From: Kiritimatiellia bacterium
GTDB lineage: Bacteria > Verrucomicrobiota > Kiritimatiellia > RFP12 > UBA1067
DNA: 64,000 bases
NCBI GenBank assembly: GCA_027858965.1
Contig: JAQIBS010000137.1
Span: 1 to 64,000, forward strand
Direction: 5' to 3'
The notes beneath the pieces are model-generated. The model ran no database searches, was not told where the DNA came from, and was given only the letters and a program-made list of their open reading frames with translations. Shown here piece after piece: positions 44,201-49,945 of the stretch. Numbering within the stretch: the stretch's first letter is position 1; every line of letters begins with the position of its first letter. The translations under genes were made by a program, and so were the position numbers.

Positions 44201-45090
44201 AGTTGAGTTCGATTGATTGTGAGTTTAAGTTTGATAAGAGAGAAAAAGTTGTTGAAACATTACCGGTTTTGCGTCCGATCAATCCGCCGCAGTTCCTGCC
44301 GGGGCGGGATGTCTTTACAGACACGCTTGAAGTGTCGATTGTTTCGAAGACACCCGATGTGAAAATTTATTATACGACTGACGGCAGCGAGCCGACTTTG
44401 AACGCCAGTCAATACACAGTTCCTTTCACAATTAAAGAGAGTTGCATGGTGCAGGCGCGTGCATTTCGAAAGGGCGTTGAAGAGGTCCCTTTTACAACAG
44501 AGGGAACGAAGGTCAGTGATATCAGCTTCGCGCGTTTTCGCAAGGAACCGATGTTGCGGGCATCGAAAAACGGAGGGAATAATCCGGGATTGGCCTATGA
44601 TTATATCGAGGATCGCTGGATGAGGCTTTTCGGCTCTGCCGATCGGCTTCCTGCCAAGGGTTCCGGAGAGGTTAAGAATTTAATGGATATCAGTATGCGC
44701 GCGACAGATGGTCCCTTTGCAGTGCGTTATCAAGGATATATCACAGTTCCGGAATCCGGGGTTTATACATTCCATGCACCGAAGGAGTATGCGCACAACG
44801 GCTGTGAACCGGGTTATGACCTGCGTGTGTTTGTTGACGGCAAAGAGTGGCGGCCCGGACAGATGTGGCATGGACTTGGTTTGTGGTCGGTTGCGCTTGC
44901 CAAAGGGGCACACCGTTTTCAGGTGGTCTATGCCGATGCACGAGCAAAGGATATCGAGAAGCAGCGGGTCGATTACTGGTGGGGATATCCCACCCCCTGG
45001 GTGGTCTGGCGCGGCACTGCGCCAGTGCTGGAGGTTTCCGGACCGAACCTGAAGAAACAGCCGCTACCGAGTGCTTGGCTGACGCATTAA
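41221..45090 (+). CDS. Secreted heparinase II/III-like polysaccharide lyase, multidomain
   Basis: A 1,289-residue protein started at MNWKLILAMGVLSFSGRQALA (signal peptide; GGGG upstream; a frame to 41194 adds nine residues without support). Domains: F5/8-type C-like sandwich about 25-190 (RLVDGNTDTN, IEADLGGTVPVDKVVFYVSR). Heparinase-type alpha/alpha toroid about 215-560 (AQHFFGELDLSNSDLAEVKK, WAELLDEHSIFFQRW, HQYNIWGGAYFASGI). C-terminal heparinase-like beta sheets about 640-1010 (GIHILRRDWSPDASFIEMVC). A chitobiase-type HEX_C domain about 1020-1095 (DVKIYYTTDGSEPTL). PA14 domain about 1120-1275 (YQGYITVPESGVYTFHAPKE, DLRVFVDGKEW). It would eliminate uronic-acid linkages in an acidic polysaccharide; exact substrate unknown. 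Confidence 0.82.
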   Translation: MNWKLILAMGVLSFSGRQALAIVEGRYVRVDALTHAIENSELEIFSAGKNILRGHPERLSSGKGWGWYGMDENLGMRQRLVDGNTDTNQRGTTRSPDPKTSFASIEADLGGTVPVDKVVFYVSRYDNPMIKKWFVDPEGWRVVSVLDADRKVVFSQLVTLYTPEYMKAKGVVSVEPMSAKGPFVGRQVLPESRSWFSLGEFLMEYLGVKPSQIQDDSECSARVDEFSRRNSTESMVQFAQHFFGELDLSNSDLAEVKKLFEAKKYAEALDVFKRHFLKKLEYFDTVIPTGGLYQFTADRCSGAMMAAEDMLNNRRVDRKAKSVSLVKPAAELDFSATLIPWDETHPRCLLQAYAATGEKKYLERWAELLDEHSIFFQRWADGGDRRDYWPLREIGDFVKMMRDLHETQKLRPEFIDDLPALTIARFLDLYAEEIPPVYWRLARRTVFNHQYNIWGGAYFASGILDDFYVGQRMQREMEDHFERLWTLLLARDGSMIEVADAGHVPCPLGTPAYRYFQMKKDKPEWFTSDLESYFLHNYLTAARYTIRFIAPDGVEHRSGNESDTYCFERVRQLLLREPGESYPEPFLSVYTDSPGADHLAGLIMREPEARAVVDTVYGRGRKRAELSKRRQQCYDIATKRMPGGYQGEPKMLSDYMPYSGIHILRRDWSPDASFIEMVCQPPGGSANDRYMDSLGESWYGSDFWDTQFHYRDFGEPLLLSRPLRVDGMNQCQSYETRGWKPGSKTERLVEAPELPLPNRFHCSERFDYQECFYKGAYQNWELEYSDPPNPRKQLKISGTAVTNVYATRQIFQLRKQRLFVVVDRVRFSDADEHELSERLLMLPVDEKAKVESDASKGIINLVRPEGAQLTIRHFGVENLAYEELKPIKDRNYMRAKWGAKNESVLISLLEARCSPEDEGRIKDISEVSSDLEVGFDAVTRDGEEIVFRVPLRCGGSYENPATERASLVVQETDNSWNGLAIGNDTVVLGRKKRKLSSIDCEFKFDKREKVVETLPVLRPINPPQFLPGRDVFTDTLEVSIVSKTPDVKIYYTTDGSEPTLNASQYTVPFTIKESCMVQARAFRKGVEEVPFTTEGTKVSDISFARFRKEPMLRASKNGGNNPGLAYDYIEDRWMRLFGSADRLPAKGSGEVKNLMDISMRATDGPFAVRYQGYITVPESGVYTFHAPKEYAHNGCEPGYDLRVFVDGKEWRPGQMWHGLGLWSVALAKGAHRFQVVYADARAKDIEKQRVDYWWGYPTPWVVWRGTAPVLEVSGPNLKKQPLPSAWLTH

Positions 45091-45409
45091 TCCTAATGCA
45101 GCGGATCTGCGATCTAACAGAGCTGATGTGATATATGATCACTTTTGTACTCATTGCTTAGTTGAGTGATATGCATCACTGCATTAGACAACAACGCTTC
45201 GCGTTGCATCGAAGAGAGTAACGAAAGGTGACAGCCTCGGGTGAAATCCTTGTTATTATACACATCTTTGGTAGAGATGGCCGGATGTACGGTTCATGCA
45301 CCGGAGATCATTCAGGATGAGAGAGGTCAGTGGTTTATATCCAGTGCTGATCACCCCCACCGGGGGGTCAGCGTTGCTCCGCTCGTGTGGGAATAGCATT
45401 GCTTCAGTA
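45091..45409. other. Gap between lyase and AraC genes: hairpins and a possible group II intron scrap
   Basis: No ORF of note. Contains CAACGCTTCGCGTTG (hairpin near 45190-45204), a segment GGTGACAGCCTCGGGTGAAA (near 45227) and GATGGCCGGATGTACGGTTC (near 45277), which resembles the strands of a group II intron domain V without its loop. Also a GC-rich hairpin GCTGATCACCCCC / GGGGGGTCAGC (45346-45372) without T tract that could end the lyase transcript. Confidence 0.3.
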
Positions 45410-46378
45410 TTACAGCGGTTTTTTAAACGCCGTCGGAGAGCATTGGTAATACTGGCGGAAGACGGTGGCAAAATACTGACTGGAAGAGAAGCCGCACTCA
45501 AAGGCGATATCGGTCACGGATTTTGTCGGCTCCTTTATGAGAGTCTCCGCTGCTTTTGCAATGCGGATCTGATTGAGAAACTGCATGGGTGAGAGATTAG
45601 TGATCTCTTTGCAGTAGTGTCCAAAGCGGGTCACTCCCAGACCGCAGGCTTCGGCCATGGATTCAAGTGTCCAGGGCTCCGCCAGATTGTCCTTAATTGC
45701 AATCAGAAAGAGGTCGGTACTACGTCGGGCTGTCGTGAGTGATGTCGAGAGATCCACCTTCTGGCTGCGAAACATCTCAAGAAGATTGAGCAGCAGCTCA
45801 TTGATGTAGATCATCAGTTTGGAGGCATTGCCCTCGATATTGGAGTTGATGCACCCGGTCATCTGTTTGAAACATCGCGCAATATCGCTGTTTGCAGTCC
45901 AGACAGGCTGCTCGTTGCCACGCAGAAATTCGGTGAGCTCCGCAAGGTCACTCGGTGTGAAAACCATCCACGGAGGCCATGTCCAGGTTTGATGGGGCTG
46001 GCGCACTCCGATGTCCAGAATCAGCCAGTGCAGTTTTCCCGCAGCAATATTGGGATTACCCAATTTGTGCGGCTGCCACGGGCGGGTGATAGTGAGACTG
46101 CCGGGCGGAAGGATGAAGTTGACGTTATCAATTTGAAAACAGAGCGATCCTGTTTCCAGCCAAGTCAGTTCAATCCCTTCATTTCGATGCCAGGACAGGC
46201 CCCAGTTTTGTTGATGGGTAGCGTCCCAGAACCCCACACTGCATAACCCCGGCAGGAGGGCATCAGGAAGTTGGATTCCCGGATAGCTGCCACGGCAGAG
46301 AGCGGAGAGAATTATTTCACCTTTTTTGACCGCATCTTTCAGCGGATCACAGGAGTCCGCGTGATAGGTCTTTCCCTG
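45410..46378 (-). CDS. AraC-family transcriptional regulator, 5'-truncated
   Basis: The open frame covers 322 residues from 46378. A GTG at 46237 gives 275 residues, but homologous-looking sequence continues upstream (TYHADSCDPLKDAVKKGEII ... PDALLPGLCSVGFWDATHQQ) until about 46370 without any ATG, GTG or TTG, so the natural start is lost. The N-terminal cupin-like sensor half (WHRNEGIELTWLETGSLCFQ) is nearly complete. The C-terminal double HTH is intact (about 175-275 of the GTG-started form): WTLESMAEACGLGVTRFGHY and KSVTDIAFECGFSSSQYFAT, then FRQYYQCSPTAFKK. Probably regulated the adjacent sugar-use genes in response to a sugar. May be non-expressed now. Confidence 0.75.
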   Translation of the reverse strand, partial: QGKTYHADSCDPLKDAVKKGEIILSALCRGSYPGIQLPDALLPGLCSVGFWDATHQQNWGLSWHRNEGIELTWLETGSLCFQIDNVNFILPPGSLTITRPWQPHKLGNPNIAAGKLHWLILDIGVRQPHQTWTWPPWMVFTPSDLAELTEFLRGNEQPVWTANSDIARCFKQMTGCINSNIEGNASKLMIYINELLLNLLEMFRSQKVDLSTSLTTARRSTDLFLIAIKDNLAEPWTLESMAEACGLGVTRFGHYCKEITNLSPMQFLNQIRIAKAAETLIKEPTKSVTDIAFECGFSSSQYFATVFRQYYQCSPTAFKKPL

Positions 46379-46805
46379 TTACACGTATATGGCCGCAGAT
46401 TACGGAGTACATCTTCTGCTGGAGCCGCATGGTCCGATAACCGACAGCATCAAGGGGTTGCAGGATGTCTTTGACCGCCTGGGCAACCCCGAATCGCTGG
46501 GTGTGAATCTCGATACCGGTAACTCCTGGCTGGGCGGAGCCGATCCGGTGGAGATGGCAAAGGTATTCAAGGAAAAAATTCACCACATCCATTGGAAGGA
46601 TCTGGGATCAGAGTGGGAGCCGAAACGCGGAGCTGAGTTTGGCTGCGGCTTCTCTACCATCGCGCTGGGCGATGGCGTCATCGACATCAAGGGAGTTTGT
46701 GATGTACTTAAAGATGCCGGCATTCCCAGTTCGACATTGGAAATTATCGGCGATGCGGATATACTGAAACGTAGCAAGGCCTATCTTGAAGAGTGCGGAA
46801 TGTAG
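46374..46805 (+). pseudogene. Sugar phosphate isomerase/epimerase, C-terminal half only
   Basis: Open from about 46368; the ATG at 46389 gives 138 residues, about half of the usual 270-290. Recognisable xylose-isomerase-like TIM-barrel strands: ADYGVHLLLEPHGPITDS (metal-ligand Glu in LLLEPHG), SLGVNLDTGNSWLGGADPVE, IHHIHWKDLGSEWEPKRGAE, and GIPSSTLEIIGDADILKRSK. The N-terminal half is missing at the same point where the divergent AraC gene loses its start, indicating one deletion (or assembly join) near 46374-46386. Confidence 0.75.
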
Positions 46806-46808
46806 CAG

Positions 46809-46935
46809 GGGGAAGTTCTAAAGTGGGGAGGTGCGTTGTGCAGAGTGCTAACCTCGTTCTTCGCTGAGTCGCTGGTCGTGGGTCGTGAGTCACAAACAAA
46901 CTCGGTCACCGAGTCACCCAGTCACCAGGTCAAAT
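46809..46935. repeat. Word repeats GAAGTTCTAAAGTG and GTCACCGAGTCACC
   Basis: GGGGGAAGTTCTAAAGTGGG (46808-46827) belongs to the TTCTAAAGTGCGAGAGTGC family. Further on come GTCGCTGGTCGTGGGTCGTG and GGTCACCGAGTCACCCAGTC-ACCAGGTCA (about 46870-46932), ending about 20 bp before the Gfo/Idh start. Confidence 0.5.
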
Positions 46936-46953
46936 AGAAACCGGAGAAAGCAA

Positions 46954-48303
46954 ATGAAACAGACACGCAGAAATTTTTTAAAGAAGACCGGCATGTTCGC
47001 CGGTGCCCTGGCTGCTGCACCGCAGGTGATCAAGGCGGAGACGCTGGGATTGAATGGCGGCACCGCTGCCAACAGCCGCATTAGTCTGGCGATTATTGCG
47101 ACCGGCAGCCGGGCGGGGGCTTCGGCTCCTTACTTCCGGGATAAACGCTGTGCGGTGACGGTGTTGTGCGATCCCAATAAACAGCGTATCGCATCATTTA
47201 AACAACGACTGTGTAAAGATTTCAACGGCCTCGAAACCCAGGACTTCCGTGAAGCCTTGGCCAATAAAAATGTGGATGCGGTGCATATTGCGACCGGCGA
47301 TCACTGGCATGTTCCGATGAGTCTGGCCGCCGCCCGCGCCGGTAAGCATGTTTACTGTGAAAAACCGCTGGGTATCAGCATTGAGCAGTGCCTGGCCGCA
47401 AAGGAGATTACGCAGAAGCATAAACGCGTTTTCCAGTATGGCACCCAGAACCGCTCACTCAATCCGGTGCGCCTTGGCATCCAGCTGGCACTTAACGGCT
47501 ATATCGGTGAGGTTAAGAAGGCCTATGTCTGGGCGCCGCAGGGGGAGTCGGGCGGATCGGCCACACCTGTATTGCCGGTGCCTCCTGATTTCAATTATGA
47601 TCTGTGGCTGGGGCCTGCCGCCGAAAAACCTTTCTGCCATGATCGTTGTATTCAGCAGGGTGCACGCAACGGCATTTTTCATATCAACGATTATGCCATC
47701 GGCTTTATCGCCGGATGGGGGGCCCATCCGGTTGATCAGTTTCAGTGGTATGCGGATCACCGGGGGCTGATTCTTCCCTCTTCCACAAAGGGAACCGGAA
47801 CGATCCCGAAGGAGGGTCTCTTTGATACCATCACGCACTGGGATGTGAATACGGTTTACGATGGTGGTTTTGAGATGAAGTTCATGGATGTGCAGAGCTG
47901 TCACAAGTATATGGATCAAGGGACGATCCCCTCTTCCAAGACCAGTCATGGTTCCATGTTCATTGGCGAAAAAGGGTGGATCAATGTGCACCGCGGAGGC
48001 TGGGCTTTCAGCAATGATGAGATCCGTAAACACGCCAAGGATGAGATGAAGATCCAGTTAAAGGTCAGTAACAATCATCAGCTGAATTTCATTGATGCCA
48101 TTCAGGGCAGGGCGGAGGCTGTCAGTGATCTTGATACGGCCATCAAATCCGACATCATCTGTCACCTCTCCAATATCGCCATCCGTACCGGCAAAGAGGT
48201 AAAGTGGGATGTGAAAAAAGAGACAATTGTCGGTGATGATCAGCAGTTTGCCATGATGAAACGTGAAATGCGTTCGCAGTACGGTTTGAATATAGGGCAG
48301 TGA
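46954..48303 (+). CDS. Tat-exported Gfo/Idh/MocA family oxidoreductase
   Basis: A 449-residue protein. The start MKQTRRNFLKKTGMFAGALA has GGAG upstream and is a Tat signal (TRRNFLK); the frame to 46885 translates GTCACC word repeats and is rejected. The NAD(P)-binding half includes SLAIIATGSRAGASAPYF. The signature segments DHWHVPMSLAAARAGKHVYC and EKPLGISIEQCLAAKEI carry the catalytic Lys of EKP. C-terminal half DYAIGFIAGWGAHPVDQFQW. Members oxidise or reduce sugars and sugar derivatives; the Tat signal suggests periplasmic action. Forms a set with the paralogue at 48487 and the isomerase remnant upstream. Confidence 0.9.
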   Translation: MKQTRRNFLKKTGMFAGALAAAPQVIKAETLGLNGGTAANSRISLAIIATGSRAGASAPYFRDKRCAVTVLCDPNKQRIASFKQRLCKDFNGLETQDFREALANKNVDAVHIATGDHWHVPMSLAAARAGKHVYCEKPLGISIEQCLAAKEITQKHKRVFQYGTQNRSLNPVRLGIQLALNGYIGEVKKAYVWAPQGESGGSATPVLPVPPDFNYDLWLGPAAEKPFCHDRCIQQGARNGIFHINDYAIGFIAGWGAHPVDQFQWYADHRGLILPSSTKGTGTIPKEGLFDTITHWDVNTVYDGGFEMKFMDVQSCHKYMDQGTIPSSKTSHGSMFIGEKGWINVHRGGWAFSNDEIRKHAKDEMKIQLKVSNNHQLNFIDAIQGRAEAVSDLDTAIKSDIICHLSNIAIRTGKEVKWDVKKETIVGDDQQFAMMKREMRSQYGLNIGQ

Positions 48304-48313
48304 CACAAAAAGA

Positions 48314-48468
48314 TGTTAGATCCGCGCGAAGCGCTCTGGAGTGCGCAGACCCTGTCTGCGCTTAAGGTCAAGCCGACCCCGTCGGCTTGTTCAACCACTC
48401 GACAGGGTCGAGTGGATAAAAAGCGGTGACAGGGTCACCGCACTCCAAAGCTTCCGGCGGATCTAACA
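48314..48468. repeat. Cloverleaf palindromic element: four GAC-NNN-GTC hairpins in a 12-bp terminal inverted repeat
   Basis: Terminal arms TGTTAGATCCGC (48314-48325) and GCGGATCTAACA (48457-48468) are exact reverse complements, continued inward by GAAGC/GCTTC and TGGAGTGCG/CGCACTCCA. Inside are four perfect hairpins: GCGCAGAC-CCT-GTCTGCGC (48343-48361), CAAGCCGAC-CCC-GTCGGCTTG (48369-48389), CCACTCGAC-AGG-GTCGAGTGG (48395-48415) and GCGGTGAC-AGG-GTCACCGC (48423-48441). All share a GAC-3nt-GTC tip. It sits between the two Gfo/Idh genes. A related but less regular element is at 53377-53520. Confidence 0.9.
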
Positions 48469-48486
48469 GATTACAGGGAAAAAACT

Positions 48487-49773
48487 ATGAAAAAACTAAA
48501 TCAGAGTCGCAGGGGTTTTCTGAAGGCGGCAGTCGCCGCGGGGTTGGCACCACAGGTGGTGCCGTATGCAAATCTTTTTGGTGCAACCGCTCCCTCTAAC
48601 AGGGTGAATCTTGCCAGTTTTGGTGTGGGCAGTCAGGGCAGCGGTCTTTTCCGCACACTGCTGCAGCCTCCGTGGGTGCGGGTTGTAGCCATTGCTGACT
48701 GCTTTAAGGACAGGCGTGAAAATCGGGCGGAGCAGGCCTGTAAGCAATATGGTGGAAATTATTGTACACCATACCGCGATTATCGTGAGGTCCTGGCCCG
48801 ACCAGATGTTGATGGAGTGGTTGTTGCCACACCTGATCACTGGCATCACAACCTGACCGCCGCGGCGATGCAGGCGGGCAAGGATGTCTACTGCGAGAAA
48901 CCGTTGACTCTCAGTATTGACGACAACCGGGACCTGCTCGAAACCGCCCGGCGCTATGGGCGCATTTTCCAGTATGGCACTCAGCAGCGTTCCGCCACCC
49001 ATGTCCGCACAGGCTGCGAGCTGGTCAGAGCCGGAGTTCTTGGAAAAATTCACCGTATTGAGGTGGATGCTCCTAGCGGCAAGCTCGGCGGCGGTTCACT
49101 TGAGCCGACACCGGTTCCGGATGGACTGGATTACGATATGTGGATAGGGCCTTCACGTGAGCGCCCGTATACGAAAGACAGATGCACAAACTCGGGGTCT
49201 TACTTCAGCTCCGACTGTTCCATCGGTTTTATAGCTGGATGGGGGGCGCACCCCCTGGATGTAATGACCTGGGCGCTGGGTGATGGACCGGACTCTGTAC
49301 CAATTGAGTTTGAGGGATCCGGCAAGTTCGGAGAGGGACTCTTTGATACATGCGCCGCCTGGGACGTGAAAGGCCGTTTTGCAAACGGCGTTGAGTTTGT
49401 ATTCAAGCCGGGTGGCGACAGTACCCGCTTTTATGGGGAAAACGGAGTCATCAATATCCGGCGTGGCGGACTGAGCGCCGAACCGGCTGGTCTGCTGCGC
49501 GAGGTTATCCCTCAGTGTAAAAAGCCGTTGCGCGCTAACACAACCGGCTTTCATCATACTGCGGACTTTGCCGAGTGTATCAAGACCCGCGAGCAGCCCT
49601 GCTCCCCGATAGAGGCGGCCTATCACTCGGATAATATATCACATCTATCGCTGATTGCTATAAAGACCGGGAGAAAAATCAAGTGGGATTTGAAACAGCA
49701 GAGTATTATGGGTGATGACGAGGCGAAGAAGCTGATGGGCCGCAAGGTTTCGCGCTATCCTTATGTTGTTTGA
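48487..49773 (+). CDS. Tat-exported Gfo/Idh/MocA family oxidoreductase (paralogue)
   Basis: A 428-residue protein with AGGGAA ahead of ATG and a Tat signal (QSRRGFLKAAVAAGLA). NLASFGVGSQGSGLFRTLL is the dinucleotide-binding turn. DVDGVVVATPDHWHHNLTAA, GKDVYCEKPLTLSIDDN (catalytic Lys in EKP) and CSIGFIAGWGAHPLDVMTWA are family hallmarks. Clearly paralogous to the preceding gene (shared DHWH, CEKPL, FQYGTQ, GWGAHP), so the pair probably arose by duplication and may act on successive or related sugar intermediates. The cloverleaf element separates the two. Confidence 0.9.
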   Translation: MKKLNQSRRGFLKAAVAAGLAPQVVPYANLFGATAPSNRVNLASFGVGSQGSGLFRTLLQPPWVRVVAIADCFKDRRENRAEQACKQYGGNYCTPYRDYREVLARPDVDGVVVATPDHWHHNLTAAAMQAGKDVYCEKPLTLSIDDNRDLLETARRYGRIFQYGTQQRSATHVRTGCELVRAGVLGKIHRIEVDAPSGKLGGGSLEPTPVPDGLDYDMWIGPSRERPYTKDRCTNSGSYFSSDCSIGFIAGWGAHPLDVMTWALGDGPDSVPIEFEGSGKFGEGLFDTCAAWDVKGRFANGVEFVFKPGGDSTRFYGENGVINIRRGGLSAEPAGLLREVIPQCKKPLRANTTGFHHTADFAECIKTREQPCSPIEAAYHSDNISHLSLIAIKTGRKIKWDLKQQSIMGDDEAKKLMGRKVSRYPYVV

Positions 49774-49809
49774 TTGTGTCGCATATTTAACCACAGAGGA
49801 TCTAGGCTC

Positions 49810-49905
49810 GATCTGAGACTTCGCTCAGATCAAGTGGCTCCGCAACTGTAGGCCGGGTGCCCTCACCCGGCGCAACCAACGCCCGGTGAGGGCACCGGGC
49901 CTACA
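49810..49905. repeat. Hairpin triplet: GATCTGAG hairpin plus BIME-like CCGGGTG doublet
   Basis: GATCTGAG-ACTTCG-CTCAGATC (49810-49831) is followed by two facing arms of 26 bp, TGTAGGCCGGGTGCCCTCAC-CCGGCG (49847-49872) and its near-complement CGCCCGGTGAGGGCACCGGG-CCTACA (49880-49905), separated by CAACCAA. Each arm also folds on itself (CCGGGTG-CCCT-CACCCGG; CCCGGTG-AGGG-CACCGGG). The only two mismatches between the arms are ones that keep these local stems intact. Confidence 0.85.
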
Positions 49906-49915
49906 ATTTCACCAG

Positions 49916-49945
49916 CGACAACATGTTGCTAAGGACAAACATTTT
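49916..49945 (+). repeat. CGACAACATGTT dispersed element, copy 2
   Basis: CGACAACATGTTGCTAAGGA followed by CAAACATTTT directly before the ATG of the ThuA fusion gene. The AAGGA of the element is the only ribosome-binding site candidate, so the element forms the gene's translation start region. Confidence 0.55.

Noticed and set aside
48314-48468. CRISPR array or tRNA-like gene suggested by the regular hairpins
   Set aside because: The stems have different sequences and unequal spacing, there are no direct repeats with spacers, and no T-loop or anticodon-stem signature is present. No CRISPR, tRNA or rRNA was seen anywhere in the window.
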